From the NCBI GenBank assembly GCA_946811695.1, contig OX328123.1:13319662-13383661 (forward strand): 64,000 nucleotides of DNA, in the 5' to 3' direction. The notes beneath the pieces are model-generated. The model had not been told where the DNA came from and ran no database searches. It saw nothing but the letters and a program-made list of their open reading frames with translations. Both the position numbers and the translations under genes were made by a program. Positions 1 to 12,220 of this stretch are shown piece after piece. The stretch is from Gonocerus acuteangulatus (taxonomy: Eukaryota; Arthropoda; Insecta; Hemiptera; Coreidae). Position 1 is the stretch's first letter. Each line of letters starts with the position of its first letter.

Positions 1-921
1 TCGGGTAACAGCTAGTATTACATAAAAAAGTACTAAAAGTATGTTTTGCCTCATAAAATCCAGGCAAATCAAGAACAGCCGATGATAACGTGGTGTGATC
101 TCATAGCGTGGAAGACGGGGGATAGAGAGTCATAGACATAAAGTAGGTGTAGCTTTGCACATCGGGTAACAGCTAGTATTACATAAAAAAGTACTAAAAG
201 TATGTTTTGCCTCATAAAATCCAGGCAAATCAAGAACAGCCGATGATAACGTGGTGTGATCTCATAGCGTGGAAGACGGGGGATAGAGAGTCATAGACAT
301 AAAGTAGGTGTAGCTTTGCACATCGGGTAACAGCTAGTATTACATAAAAAAGTACTAAAAGTATGTTTTGCCTCATAAAATCCAGGCAAATCAAGAACAG
401 CCGATGATAACGTGGTGTGATCTCATAGCGTGGAAGACGGGGGATAGAGAGTCATAGACATAAAGTAGGTGTAGCTTTGCACATCGGGTAACAGCTAGTA
501 TTACATAAAAAAGTACTAAAAGTATGTTTTGCCTCATAAAATCCAGACAAATCAAGAACAGCCGATGATAACGTGGTGTGATCTCATAGCGGGGAAGACG
601 GGGGATAGAGAGTCATAGACATAAAGTAGGTGTAGCTTTGCACATCGGGTAACAGCTAGTATTACATAAAAAAGTACTAAAAGTATGTTTTGCCTCATAA
701 AATCCAGACAAATCAAGAACAGCCGATGATAACGTGGTGTGATCTCATAGCGGGGAAGACGGGGGATAGAGAGTCATAGACATAAAGTAGGTGTAGCTTT
801 GCACATCGGGTAACAGCTAGTATTACATAAAAAAGTACTAAAAGTATGTTTTGCCTCATAAAATCCAGGCAAATCAAGAACAGCCGATGAGAACGTGGTG
901 TGATCTCATAGCGTGGAAGAC
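1..921 (+). repeat. 161-bp satellite array carrying Helitron 3' ends
   Basis: A tandem array of five full units and a sixth of about 116 bp. The phrase tcgggtaacagctag recurs at 1, 162, 323, 484, 645 and 806, an exact 161-bp period. Units differ at only a few bases, for example aggcaa/agacaa and gcgtgg/gcgggg. Each unit contains a cgggtaacagctagt block preceded by tagctttgcaca, which looks like a Helitron 3' terminus (CTAG followed by T). The array begins at the window edge, so its left limit is unknown. It stops abruptly inside a unit at about 921. Open frames across it are by-products of the repeat. Confidence 0.9.
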
Positions 922-1590
922 TTAACACGCAAAAACTAAATTTCCAAGCAGTCCTACGAACAGTCCAAAATTCCAATGCGTAATCTTACCAGCCTATACC
1001 CTAAATTCTATTTTTTTCATTTTGTTTAATCGGCAAATATAGGCTAAAGTGTTTCCAAGTTGAGGTGAAAAGAGAGATTTCTTAAATGGGATTCCATTCA
1101 TTTACCAAAATGAAAGGCGAGTCCGGGATGTTTATGCGAACGGGGTAATTATTCGATGAGCGTTGCGCGGCATAGTTTTGCGCACCTTCTATGGAGGATG
1201 CGCTGAGCGGCCTTATCAAAGGTAAAAGTAACGCCGGGCATTAACATAAGGTTTTGCGGCAAGATTTAGTGGTGACCGCTGTCTTGGCGTGGGACGTGAA
1301 TTACTGCACAGCTAAAGATTGCGCCCTTTGTCCGCGCACTTGCGCCAGATAGATTGCCTCTAAAGAAATGCTTGATTTTTATCTTCTTTTTCCAAGTCCA
1401 TTTGCGCGAAGAATCTTTAATTCCTGTCTTATTAGCTGCGGTGACATATCCATTCCTAACCATTACCAACTCTCAGCTCATTATAACTTATTATGACTCT
1501 CAGTAATGTTTGTGGTTTTTCTCTAAGAAATTTCATTACTTAAGCTTCAGAATCTAAAAACTAATATAAATAACAGCTATTTCCAGGGCC
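922..1590. other. unassigned AT-rich DNA
   Basis: I see no gene or recognisable element. The open frame on the minus strand at 1266-1469 has no family features or splice context that I can support. Confidence 0.4.
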
Positions 1591-1629
1591 TCCTCTACAT
1601 CTTGTGGCTAATACCAAGGATTTTCATGC

Positions 1630-1790
1630 GGGAATTTCATCGAGCGGGTTCGAGTCCCGTCTTTAGCAATTTCAGTTCTTTCATCTACGGGCCCACTGAA
1701 CGAATTCCCTGATCCACCGTGGATGTTTAAAAAAAGTTTATAACCAAGGGACAGACTTGCGCTAGTGCTTTAGTTGCAAATCCACCATAA
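1630..1790 (+). mobile_element. degraded tRNA-derived SINE fragment
   Basis: It contains gggttcgagtcccgtc, a B-box-like stretch, followed by a body with ccaccgtggatgtttaa that resembles the better preserved copy at 36397-36585. The 5' tRNA part is not recognisable and there is no clean poly-A tail. Confidence 0.45.
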
Positions 1791-1918
1791 ATCCTATCCC
1801 TAGTGTCATTTTGAAAGCTTAGAATCGAAAGTTTTTTATTTTTCGAAAACGAGACAGTGGCCCCGAGATAATTTACTTATCTGATCATATAGGAATAATT
1901 AAAATATTTACTTGCACA

Positions 1919-2125
1919 GCCAACGGCCATAGCCACGTTGAATAGGCCGGTTCCCGTAGATCACCGAAGTTAAGCAACGTCGGGCGTGGTCAGTACCTGA
2001 ATGGGTGACCGACCACGTGCTGTTAGCATTAGAAAAGGGTGGCAACCTATAGATAGCCCGGCGCTAATGGCCAAGTTGTAGATGCGCCGTAATCAAAAAA
2101 AAAAAAGAAAAAAAGAAAAAAAAAG
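1919..2125 (+). mobile_element. 5S rRNA-derived SINE (SINE3-like)
   Basis: The first ~110 bases match the layout of arthropod 5S rRNA: gccaacggccatagccacgt at the start, then gatcaccgaagttaagcaac, then gtcgggcgtggtcagtacct with the internal promoter region, then gggtgaccgaccacgtgctg. A non-5S body (agaaaagggtggcaacctat, ending gatgcgccgtaa) and an A-rich tail follow. The interrupted homology, the body and the tail make it a retroposon and not a functional 5S gene. Three related copies lie in the window, all on the minus strand. Confidence 0.9.
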
Positions 2126-2225
2126 CATGATCGAGGAGATACTTTTTCACAAAATTGTGCGAATTATACCCAAACAAAAGAATAAAATATTAACCCCCCA
2201 AAAATTTAATACAATAATTAAATAA

Positions 2226-2377
2226 AGTGCCAACAATTGTTGGCTTGTTTCACGTTGTTTATTGATTTTATTTTATTTTACTTTTTTTGTTATTGTCAAT
2301 TTGTTCGTAACATATCTTTATCATCTGACTTGATAATTGTACTTTTAAATTTGTACAGATTTCAAATTAAAAAAATA
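2226..2377 (+). mobile_element. LINE 3'-UTR tail (Jockey/R1-like), + orientation
   Basis: The segment runs from gtgccaacaattgttggctt to a tail of aaataaataaa. It is the reverse-complement counterpart of the minus-strand 3' ends at 3951, 8205 and 22758, sharing the ccaac(a)nttgttggc and ttgtacagatttcaaa motifs. No coding sequence survives. Confidence 0.65.
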
Positions 2378-2679
2378 AATAAAATTGGAAAACACTATTA
2401 CAAAAATGTTTCTTTTACCTTGTTTTGCTAAAATAATTATTTTACTGTTGAATGAAATTTAAAAAAATAACACCTAATGAAAAACTGAGACAAACATTTT
2501 TTTTTTAAGGAACGAATCCGACAATTTCGATTTATTTTTTATTTTAGCGCGGTTCCTCCCTCCCCCATAGGGAGGAACCCCGCTTATAGGGTTGATACAA
2601 TGAAACAATCCGGAAGTGCCGACTAGAAAATTTCGCGTTTCAGAACCCCTAGAGACCGAAAATAACGGTGGTTCAAATT

Positions 2680-2997
<318 letters not shown>

Positions 2998-3721
2998 CGC
3001 TCTCTAGCTAGAAGACGAATGGTCCGATTTTGATGAAATTTGGTACAAAAATCCTTCGTCCAATTTGAAAGGTCAAGTTCGTTAACCAGCAAAATCCGCC
3101 TACTGGAAGATGGCGTTTGGGGCGAAATTCGCGCAAAAAAAATCGTAACGCTTACGTTTTTGAGTTCATAAGCTTCTAAGTACTCGTTTTATATGATTCC
3201 TGGGCTAGGAAAACGAATGAAACCATTTTCAAGGCGATAGCTTTAACCGTTTTCGAGAAAATTGGAAAAATATTTTTTGAATACCGTTTTTGGTTTGGGT
3301 ACTTAGAATCATGGGATTCAGTTGAAACATTTTCTGCATGTTCTACTTTCATCAAAACTAATATGTTGAAATTTTGGTTACGTTTGGAGTTAAGAAAGGG
3401 TTAGAATAAAATATTTTATTAACAGACTTAAAAAGTTTTGGTAACTTTGTATATTTTCCTTAATATCTCGAAAAAGGTTGAGAATCTTGGTAAACGAAAG
3501 AATACCATTAGAAAGCTTACTAAATGCTCTACAAAAAAGAACACAGGAATGTGTGAAAATATTTGATATTTTCCAATTCATTGAAACGTATGAAATGAAG
3601 TATCGGTAGAAGAGGATTCTAGGGTCTTGCGGACCTGACCCCAGGTATAGCCATAAAAACTTTTGAACAAAGGCCGAGGAAAATATTATCTGTTTCTATT
3701 CTATGCTTTTCAAATGAGAAT

Positions 3722-3873
3722 AGGTCTAATGGCTAGCGCCTTGGATTCATAAGCGGGAGATGGTGGGTTCGATTCCCAACCTCCGGCAGGAATTTTATCA
3801 TCCCACGGCTCGCTGGTGAAATTCCTCGCTACACCCTGGATGTCGGCGCTAATGACCTAGATGTAGATGTGCC

Positions 3874-3905
<32 letters not shown>
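3722..3905 (+). mobile_element. tRNA-derived SINE (tRNA-Glu-like head), nested in family A
   Basis: The head has ggtctaatggctagcg (A-box-like) and ggtgggttcgattcccaacc (B-box-like). The body has cctggatgtcggcgctaatg and the tail is poly-A of about 30. It shares the head and body with the complete copy at 21229-21420. The host element A resumes at aacggaaccgcgctaag. Confidence 0.85.
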
Positions 3906-3906
<1 letters not shown>

Positions 3907-3950
3907 GGAACCGCGCTAAGATGACGCAGTTCCTGCGAGTCGGACTTTTT

Positions 3951-4660
3951 TAATAAATGTTTATTTAATATCTGTAGAATTTATATAGTACAATAATTAA
4001 TTGTGATCGTCTTGCGTACATCACAGTGAGTAGTATATGGAAGGAGCCAATCATTATTGGCACTTCCTAATATATGCTAACATTTATGTTTTCACTGTTT
4101 TAAACCGCTGCTAGGGTAGCTGGTCACGGGGCCAAAATCTCTTAAGCCTCCTGGGAAGGTCTTAAGGATGGGTCTGAGTGGATAGGGATTGACCTCTAGG
4201 ATTTGGATGGAATCTGGATGTTGCGAGGTCTTTTACGAAGGGGATATTAGGTCGTTGTGTAGGGTTTTGTTGGAGACATAAAAGGGAGCATTGACTATTC
4301 TACGAAGGACTTTGGATTGGAATGCTTGTATTCGTTGTATGTTTGAGTGTTTTGCTGTTCCCCATAATTCAAGTCCGTAAGTCCATAGGTCTAATTATAG
4401 TTTTGTAGATAGTAAGTTTGTTGTGTGTCGTAAGCTTTGAAGTAGGTCCGAGTAGTCGTCTTAAGAGTCCAAATCTCCTGTTCAGCTCTTAGTCGTGTGT
4501 GTGGGTTCCATGTGAGTCTGCTGTCTAATAGAAGTCCCAGGTAACGCACCTCATTAGATACAGGAAGTTGACTGTTGCATATGAAGACTTGAGGGCAAGT
4601 GCTCTTATTAAGAGTAAATGTTACGTGACAGCATTTTTCAGGATTCACTGTGATTTTCCA
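3951..4660 (-). pseudogene. 5'-truncated non-LTR retrotransposon with reverse transcriptase C-terminal fragment
   Basis: On the minus strand, 4391-4663 translates to a fragment with NPEKCCHVTFTLNKSTCP and EVRYLGLLLDSRLTWNPH. These fit the block just after the RT fingers/palm of Jockey/R1/I-type LINEs, where the [V/I]+YLG..lD.+L.W..H pattern is typical. The rest of the ORF is lost 5', and there are stops and frame shifts towards the 3' UTR, which ends about 3951 at a poly-T (poly-A on its own strand). The same 3' UTR recurs at 2226, 8205 and 22758. It abuts the right end of family A copy 1. Confidence 0.75.
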
Positions 4661-5250
4661 CAAGGTGCACCATTATTTCAAATTTTAAGCACGAATTTCT
4701 CCGAATTAGATCGTCCAATCGAAAATCACTATGGAATCACGTTTGTAGAAAATGTTGTTAGCTTTCGAATGGTTACTGCCGACTTACCACGATTTCCTAA
4801 CCGTTTTCTTTACAACTATGAAAATATACGAAAATACTAAAACTACTCATGTCTGATAATAGAAATATTTTTTCCCAAGTACTTCCTCAATTCCAAATAC
4901 AATCAAAATTTAAATATCTTAATTTTGATGAATGACAAATATATAGAAAAAGTTTCAACTTTATTTAGCCCTAGTTTTGTCGAAAAGTTTCATACATATT
5001 AGCTTGAAAATGTTTATATTTGATTTCCCACTCCCAATTACCTATAAAACGCGTACATGGAAGCTATTTATTTTGCACGATAACAATGTTCAATAATCGT
5101 TAATTTTTGCTCATAAAACAATGTTCCAGTAGGCGGAATCTCTTGCTTAACGAACATCATCTTTGAATTAGTTTGTTGTTTTTTTTTTACAAGATTTCAA
5201 AAAAATCGGACCATTTTTGAGACAATGAGAAAGCGAACAGACAAATAAAA
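4661..5250 (-). mobile_element. degraded family A-like fragment
   Basis: The right part contains gagaaagcgaacagacaaat and aaatcggaccat, the reverse complement of body motifs of family A (tgttcgct; atggtccgattt). The rest is diverged and no ends are visible. The open frame at 4568-4840 spans the LINE junction and is not credible as a gene. Confidence 0.4.
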
Positions 5251-5510
5251 ACGTGCTAAAATTGAAAAAAAAGACGCAAAAATAGAACATTTTCAGTACT
5301 TCCAAGAATTGTTGATATTTTGTGTTTACAGTAAATTGCAACAATCATTAAATACGTAGATTAATATGAAAATAATATTGTAAACATTGAAGAGGTTTGC
5401 TATCTCCCTATTGGGAAGAAACCCGTTTATGAAAGGGGAGAGGAAACACGCATATTTCGTTAAATATCTGTAAAACAGTTTAATAATTGGGGTTAGTGCT
5501 TTAAGAATCA

Positions 5511-5655
5511 TTTTAGCGCGGTTCCTCCCTCCCCCATAGGGAGGAACCCCGCTTATAGGGTTGATACAATGAAACAATCCGGAAGTGCCGACTAGAAAAT
5601 TTCGCGTTTCAGAACCCCTAGAGACCGAAAATAACGGTGGTTCAAATTTGTATAC

Positions 5656-5693
<38 letters not shown>

Positions 5694-6855
5694 ATATATA
5701 TATATTTGTCTGTTCGCTCATTTCTGGCTTCCCTGATGGTCCGATTTTGATGAAATTTGGTACAAAAATCCGTCGTCCAATTTGAAAGGTCAAGTTCGTT
5801 AACCAGCAGAATCCGCCCACTGGAAGATGGCGTTTGGGGCGAAATTCGCGCAAAAAAATCGTAACGCTTACGTTTTTGAGTTCATAAGCTTGTAAGTACT
5901 CGTTTTATTGGCTTCTTGGGCTAGGAAAACGAATGAAACCATTTTCAAGGCGATAGCTTTAACCGTTTTCGAGAAAAATGGAAAAATAGTTTTTGAATAC
6001 CGCTTTTGGTTTGGGTACTTAGAATCATGGGATTCAGTTGAAACATTTTCTACATGTTCTACATTCATCAAAACTAATATGTTGAAATTTTGGTTACGTT
6101 TAGAGTTAAGGAAGGGTTAGAATAAAATATTTTATTAACAGACAAAACGTTTTGGTAACTTTGTATACTTTCCTTAATATCTCGAAAAAGGTTGAGAATT
6201 TGGTAAACGGAAGAATACCATTAGAAAGCTTACAAAATGCTCTACAAAAAAGATTCTGATGAAAGTTTTGATTAGACGATGTCAATCGGAGAAATAAGAG
6301 CTTAAAACTTTAAAGTAATTGATTTCGCTTATTCGAACTGTTCTTTTTGTCTGTTTTTATTCCTTGTTATTTTGTAATTGCTTATAGTTGGATAATGTAT
6401 TTGATAATAAATCAGGTTAAGAAAAACAATTTAATCTTAGAGATATGGACTATATGAAGATATAACTTTTCAACTGCCTAGCGGGGTCCTTCCTATGGCG
6501 GGTTGGCCTATCCAGGTAAGATCGTAAATAAGACCTTTCTTGAAAGTAAAGATGGAACTGTCAACTTTGGTCCTCCTCTGCCTCCCGGCACTTTAAATGC
6601 TGACGAAGGCTACCAATGAGTAGCTGAAACGTCCTAAATATAGATTTTTTAACAAAAATCGTATTGAGGTTTCTTTAGCCGAATCCCAACCATTCCATCT
6701 TTACTTATCACCTCGACGGCTAACTATCTAATCTTCATGTTTTCTAGAAATGTGGACCCAAAATAATAACAGCTTCTATTTTAATCATTTTAAATGAGTC
6801 TAGAGATAAGAACGGAACCGCGCTAAGATGAGGCAGTTCCTGCGAGTCGGACTTT
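5511..6855 (+). mobile_element. family A element copy 2 (putative HINE/Helentron-like)
   Basis: It has the same ends as copy 1: ttttagcgcggttcctccct at the start and gcagttcctgcgagtcggac at the end. A (TA)n core lies at 5652-5705. The body matches copies 1 and 3 closely to about 6270. The later part holds a stretch at about 6543-6708, bounded by aagtaaagatggaa and its complement, that the other copies lack. Confidence 0.6.
6598..6636 (+). ncRNA. hammerhead-ribozyme-like core motif
   Basis: The order ctgacga, then a segment able to pair (aggctac with gtagct, one bulge), then gaaac matches the CUGANGA-stem II-GAAAC core of hammerhead ribozymes known from Penelope-like elements and retrozymes. 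I cannot identify a confident stem III or cleavage triplet, so activity is unproven and chance remains possible. Confidence 0.3.
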
Positions 6856-6959
6856 TTGTTCATGTTGGCCATTCATTGATTGACCATTGTAGAACATTTG
6901 GCCATAAATTAAACCTGACCGTGTCAATTTGATCTAAAAGAAACGATTTGACCAAACCA

Positions 6960-7090
6960 TAAATGTCTTTTAACGTTCAAGCGTGAATTTCCCGTGCCAA
7001 GATTCCTGGTTCAGGGGCGGTAACCCCTTCGCTCTAAGAAGTACCGCTTAGTCATCCTGGATGACGGCTTGTAAAAAAAAAAAAAGAAAA
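6960..7090 (+). mobile_element. possible SINE tail
   Basis: The segment with ggttcaggggcggtaacccc ends tcctggatgacggcttgtaa and then poly-A, like the ends of the tRNA-derived SINEs here. No clear A or B box can be read. Confidence 0.3.
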
Positions 7091-8204
7091 AGTGTTTTCG
7101 ACTAGCAATATATGACAGGCTGTATTATATCTGACAAGATTTAATTGAATTTCCACGGGCCAACTTTTACAACCGGTCATAAACATGTAGTGGTAAAGCT
7201 AGTGGCTAGATATAAAAGATATGATGTAAAATTGCCTGTGTGACAAAGTGCCACACTCCATATTTGAAATAGAATTAGCTGTGAGAAATAACACTAGAAC
7301 AATTTACATAACTTTAAAATTGCATAAGTATTAGCACTATCCGAAGCAATCTTCGATATGGATCGATTTTACGATTACTTATAATCTATTCACATTCGAA
7401 AATCGCCCATCACTACTACGAATCGACCTGAATAAGTCGACTTGAATACTTGATAATAAGAAAAATATTTCTGTAACCTAAAAGTAGAAAAATGTAGTAA
7501 AATTATTTAATACTTTTTTTTATTTAATAATCATTCAATTAAATTTCTATTGAATAATAATTTATTCATTGAATAAGTTGTTCATCGACTTATTTATTTT
7601 TTCTTCTATGGATAAAATGGTTGGCTCGTTATTAAAAAAAATTTTTTTGAATAAAAATTTATAGAGTTACTCATTTTCTGATTTTTAATTAATGATTTTT
7701 CATTCTTCATTCATTATTTTTTATACATTTAAAATAATGCGGTTCATGGAACAAAAAACTCAGATTCTTTAAGTTCTGTAAACAATATTACATAAATAAA
7801 TCATTTTCATTAAAAGTAAGAAAAACTTTAATGAGCGTAGTCATTATTATTAGAAATGATTTTTAAAATAAATTACTTTTATTTAACAAAAAATTTTAAA
7901 TCATATAAATAAATTTTTAAAAAAAAATGTTTCATTCGAATAAAGAACTTTTATTCAATAAGCATTTTCATTCAATAAATCATTTTTATTGAACAAAACT
8001 TTTCGTTCAATAATGAATAAAAATAAAAAGTTACGTTATTCATTGAATTGACTGAATAGTGAATGACAAATTATTCATTATTCAGAATGAAATAACAGAT
8101 TTATTAATTATTCATTATACATTATTCTGAATGATTTTCGACCAACACTGCTACGAATCGACCGAAATAAGTCCATTTGAATACTTCATAATATGAAAAA
8201 TATA
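7091..8204. other. AT-rich unassigned DNA
   Basis: Very AT-rich, with many imperfect repeats of attcattgaat/ttattcaataa type between 7500 and 8130. I see no gene or bounded element. Confidence 0.4.
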
Positions 8205-8885
8205 TCAACCTTTTATTTTTTATTTTTTTTTTTATTTTTTTTTTCTATTTATTTATTAGAAATCTGTACAATTATTAGCAGTACAATAATCAAGTCTGTT
8301 CATGCAGATATTATGTACAATTTGACAAAAACGGTAAAAGTAAAATAAAAAATAAAAATAAAAAATAATACAAAATATGGAAGAAGACAACCACTGTTGG
8401 CACTGGATGTCTTGCTAAATGTTTTAATGGTTACGATAAGATCAGATGATTAGATTGTCTCGAGCCCACTGTCTCTTGAGCCGCCTGGGAGGATTGTCTG
8501 GATGGGATTGGGATGATAAGGATAGACCTTCAGGATTAGGATGGTAAGACAATTTGGAGTGGAACATTTGGAATCGGGTTTTAGCAAGGTCAAGGACAAA
8601 TGGGATGTTGAGGTCAATGTGAAGGGTTTTGTTGGAAACATAGAAAGGAGCATTTACAATTTTACGAAGTACTTTTGATTGGAATGCCTGTATTCTGTTG
8701 ATGTTAGATGGTTTTGCAGATCCCCAGAGTTCAAGTCCGTATGTCCATATTGGTCGAATGATTGTTTTGTATATCGTTAGTTTGTTCTGTATCGATAATT
8801 TAGATGAGGGTCCAAGGAGTCGTCTAAGTAGTCCGTATCGTTTGTTCAGTTCCTGTCTTTTCAGTCTCGTGTGAGGGTATCATCA
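8205..8885 (-). mobile_element. 5'-truncated LINE, same family as 3951-4660
   Basis: The minus-strand 3' UTR begins with an A-rich tail and taaatctgtacaattatt-type sequence and extends into decayed coding DNA. The segments tcttgagccgcctgggagga and ggataaggatagacc-like text recur at 22758-23091, and parts align with 4080-4500. No long frame survives. Confidence 0.65.
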
Positions 8886-9068
8886 ACCTAAAATTAGAAA
8901 ATTTGAAGACTATTTTTCATCAAAAAGAACATAAAATGAAATCACAACTGTTTCATCACATCCAAATATATGGGTATTATTACATATACATTTTATCAAA
9001 TGAGAAAAAATAGAATAAAAAATATTATAATAGAATAATTTAAATTAGCAGCATTTTTTTGTAGAGAT

Positions 9069-9075
9069 TTTAGAT

Positions 9076-9125
<50 letters not shown>

Positions 9126-9295
9126 GGCGCATCAACTGTTTGGCTATTAGCGCCGGGCTATGTACAGGTTGCCACCCTTTTCTAATGCCAACAGCACGTG
9201 GTCGGTCACCCATTCAGGTACTGACCACGCCCGACGTTGCTTAACTTCGGTGGTCTAAGAGAACCGGTGTATTCAACGTGGCTATGGCCGTTGGC
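9069..9295 (-). mobile_element. 5S rRNA-derived SINE, minus strand
   Basis: It opens with a poly-T of about 46 (the poly-A tail), then acggcgcatcaactgtttgg, the body, and the complete 5S-like head ending ggctatggccgttggc. The flanks ttttagatca and ttttagataa are a likely target duplication. Confidence 0.9.
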
Positions 9296-9299
9296 CGCT

Positions 9300-10429
9300 T
9301 TTAGATAATATAACAAGATCCAAAAACGTTTCATATATTTTAATGAATTTATTTTTCCAAATAGTTCTTGCGTTCCTCCGAACGCAACAAAATTTTAAAC
9401 ATGTCTGATTGGCTGAATGCCAAACGTCTGGGACAAGTTTCAACTAAATCAATCGTTTCGTTTACCTAAATACCTAAAATGAAAAATAGTGTGGAAAAGG
9501 TTAATAGGACGTGGAGTAATGACTGGTAATAAAATCGTGTAAACTAAGCATTATAGAAGTAATGACTTGTAAGTTTCGATACAGGTGGAAGTCTTACAAG
9601 TCCCTTCCCAATCCTCTTCTTTTTTTCTCTTCAACTAATTTATATAATTCCCCACAATTTTTGGCCTCCAATCGATTTATTGAGGTAAAACTTACGTGTA
9701 ATTTCTAGAGAAGACAGATTCTGTTCGACACAATTAAGTATTTGTCTTATCAAAGAGGGCTGACTGTACCTTAATCGTGCAATAAAATATATATATATAT
9801 TAATAATAGCTTTTTAAAATATAAAATATAGTAATAGCTTAATTGATAGCCTTATAGATAAGTTATAAAAAATAAGCTGATGGTTACACGTGAGATTCAG
9901 CAAGGAGACGAAGGAATGGACCTTGAAGGTCGCTGATCTAATACTGCCAAGGCTTATATTAGTATTCAACAATTGACTATATTAATATATTTTGTGTTAT
10001 GAATCCTTGGCCTGCATCGGCTTATGAAGATGATGACGAGTAAGCTGTCGATAAGTGGACAGCAGCCTTGAAAAGTGAAAATATGATGAAAGCTATGAAA
10101 AATAAATCCTCTTAGAATTAGGAACGCTTGTTGATGTTCAGTCACTAATAATCTTTTTGTTCAAAAGAGATCAACGTACAAAACTACTCTTTCTAAAACT
10201 CTGAATGTTTGAAAGCTAACATTTCCGTACATACTTTTGCATAAAACGCCATCGTTACGGCTAACCAAAACAAAACAAATAAGTATCAATAAAGTACTTT
10301 CCAAAAAATTTCTCGCGTGCAAATTTGAACTTTTTCCATCTATCTGAACAGGCTATTTAACGAAGAAATAATCTTCCACAATTCTTGGTCATATTAAGAA
10401 AATCCCGTAACACATGAGCTCCTTACACT
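9300..10429. other. unassigned DNA
   Basis: No recognisable gene. It contains short (TA)n at about 9787 and no bounded repeat that I can define. Confidence 0.4.
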
Positions 10430-10439
10430 ATGCAAAACT

Positions 10440-10870
10440 TGCTCTCATGAGTGCATCGTGCATGGCATTAATACTGTCTATGCACGATGCTCTCATGAGT
10501 GCATCGTGCATGGCATTAATACTGTCTATGCACAATGCTCTCATGAGTGCATCGTGCATGACATTAATACTGTCTATGCACGATGCTCTCATGAGTGCAT
10601 CGTGCATGACATTAATACTGTCTATGCACGATGCTCTCATGAGTGCATCGTGCATGACATTAATACTGTCTATGCACGATGCTCTCATGAGTGCATCGTG
10701 CATGGCATTAATACTGTCTATGCACGATGCTCTCATGAGTGCATCGTGCATGACATTAATACTGTCTATGCACGATGCTCTCATGAGTGCATTGTGCATG
10801 ACATTAATACTGTCTATGCACGATGCTCTCATGAGTGCATCGTGCATGACATTCATACTGTCTATGCACG
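10440..10870. repeat. 48-bp minisatellite, about 9 copies
   Basis: The unit is 48 bp and contains gctctcatgagtgcatcgtg and atactgtctatgcacgatgc. As 48 is divisible by three and the unit lacks stops in several frames, long frames run through it on both strands with 16-residue periods. They have no flanking coding support. Units include the partly palindromic gcatcgtgcatg/catgcacgatgc words. Confidence 0.9.
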
Positions 10871-11235
10871 GTAGTAAATGTAATATTGAGGTCGGTGTCA
10901 GGAGTAATTGTCTAAGTATAGTAAATTGTAAGTTGCATTGTGTTGTATTCTCCTTGACACGGTGAGACACAGCTACCCACACATTCCCACAGCTGTCATT
11001 ATTGGCAAAGTGCCTTACTTTCATTCACACATGTCACTTTAATAATGATAAAATTATGAATTGAAATGTAAGAACGATAGAAACTTATTGTGTATCTACT
11101 CGGTATTAAATACCGATCGTTTTTATTTCCGAAATGTTTATAATAATATTTTGATGTTGTAAATTAGATCAGAAACATGAACCATACACACGCTGTGAGT
11201 TAATATCAGAGTATCCATGTCCATCAGTTATTAGT

Positions 11236-11425
11236 TTTTTTTTAATAATTTTTTAACGGAGTATCAACATTTGGGCTATTAAAGCCGGACTATCTACAGG
11301 TTTCCACCCTTTTATAATGGCAACAAGACATGGTCGGTCACCCATTCAGGTATGACCTCGCCCGACGTTGCTTAACTTCGGTGATCTAAGAGAACCGGTG
11401 TATTCAAAGTGGCTATGGCCTTTGG
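11236..11425 (-). mobile_element. 5S-derived SINE, first of two at one target site
   Basis: Diverged 5S-like head (cgcccgacgttgcttaactt) with its 5' end at 11425 and a short T-rich tail at the left. The 14-base word catcagttattagt flanks it at 11222-11235 and 11426-11439. Confidence 0.88.
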
Positions 11426-11436
11426 CATCAGTTATT

Positions 11437-11439
<3 letters not shown>

Positions 11440-11512
<73 letters not shown>

Positions 11513-11644
11513 GGCGCATCTACATCTTGGCCATTAGCGCCGGGCTATCTATAGGTTGCCACCCTTTTGTAATGCCAACAGCACGTGGTCGGTCACCCAT
11601 TCAGGTACTGACCACGCCCGACGTTGCTTAACTTCGGTGATCTA
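11440..11644 (-). mobile_element. 5S-derived SINE, second of two at one target site
   Basis: Poly-T of about 70 bases, the SINE body and a 5S-like head truncated at gcttaacttcggtgatct. It is flanked by catcagttattagt at 11426-11439 and 11645-11658, so it shares one target repeat with its neighbour. Its long tail and closer match to the family suggest that it is the younger insertion. Confidence 0.88.
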
Positions 11645-11708
11645 CATCAGTTATTAGTAAATGAAGAACTAGATTCCACTATTCAGGTGTGTTCATAAAT
11701 ATATATAT

Positions 11709-12038
11709 ATGTTACCGGCAAAGTGTAGAATCCAGGCATTCTATAGAATGCCTGTGTGGGGATTCGGATTAGGATCATGATTTAGTGGCGATTAATATTT
11801 TATCATGTTTTTATGCATTTTATCATGTAGCGAGCGGAAACGCATAGCACGTATGCCCAAAAGTCGTCCTAGGCATTCTTCTAATTCTCCTAGACATCAT
11901 CAGACGCGATGTTCATGGATATAAATCCGCAATCGCACCGCCGGTAGCTACTCCTACAAGCTACAAATCCTGTATTTCATACTTTGCCTAAGGCACAGTA
12001 GGCATTCTATAGAATACCTGATTATATACTTTGACGGT

Positions 12039-12106
<68 letters not shown>
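11709..12106. mobile_element. terminal-inverted-repeat element (MITE-like) with (TA)n
   Basis: The left end tatatgttaccggcaaagt is mirrored on the right by actttgacggtaacatata near 12025-12045. Inside both ends lie aggcattctatagaatgcct-type palindromes. The middle carries gcgagcggaaacgcatagca, shared with elements at 30296 and 55073-55560. It runs into (TA)n at 12042-12106, after which tacgttaccgtca hints at a second end. No coding sequence. Confidence 0.55.
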
Positions 12107-12107
<1 letters not shown>

Positions 12108-12220
12108 GTTACCGTCAGTTGCTGGCCGTCTGAAACGAATTGGTCATATTATGATTTACGATTAAAAAAACATGCATTATTTTTACACCTGTATTAAATT
12201 TTGCAGGATATTTTGTTAAT

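Noticed and set aside
1919..2035. Functional 5S rRNA gene
   Set aside because: The 5S-like head is diverged, lacks the normal 3' part and terminator, and runs into a SINE body and A-tail.
10428..11024. 198-codon minus-strand frame as a gene
   Set aside because: It is produced by the 48-bp minisatellite and has no splice or start context.
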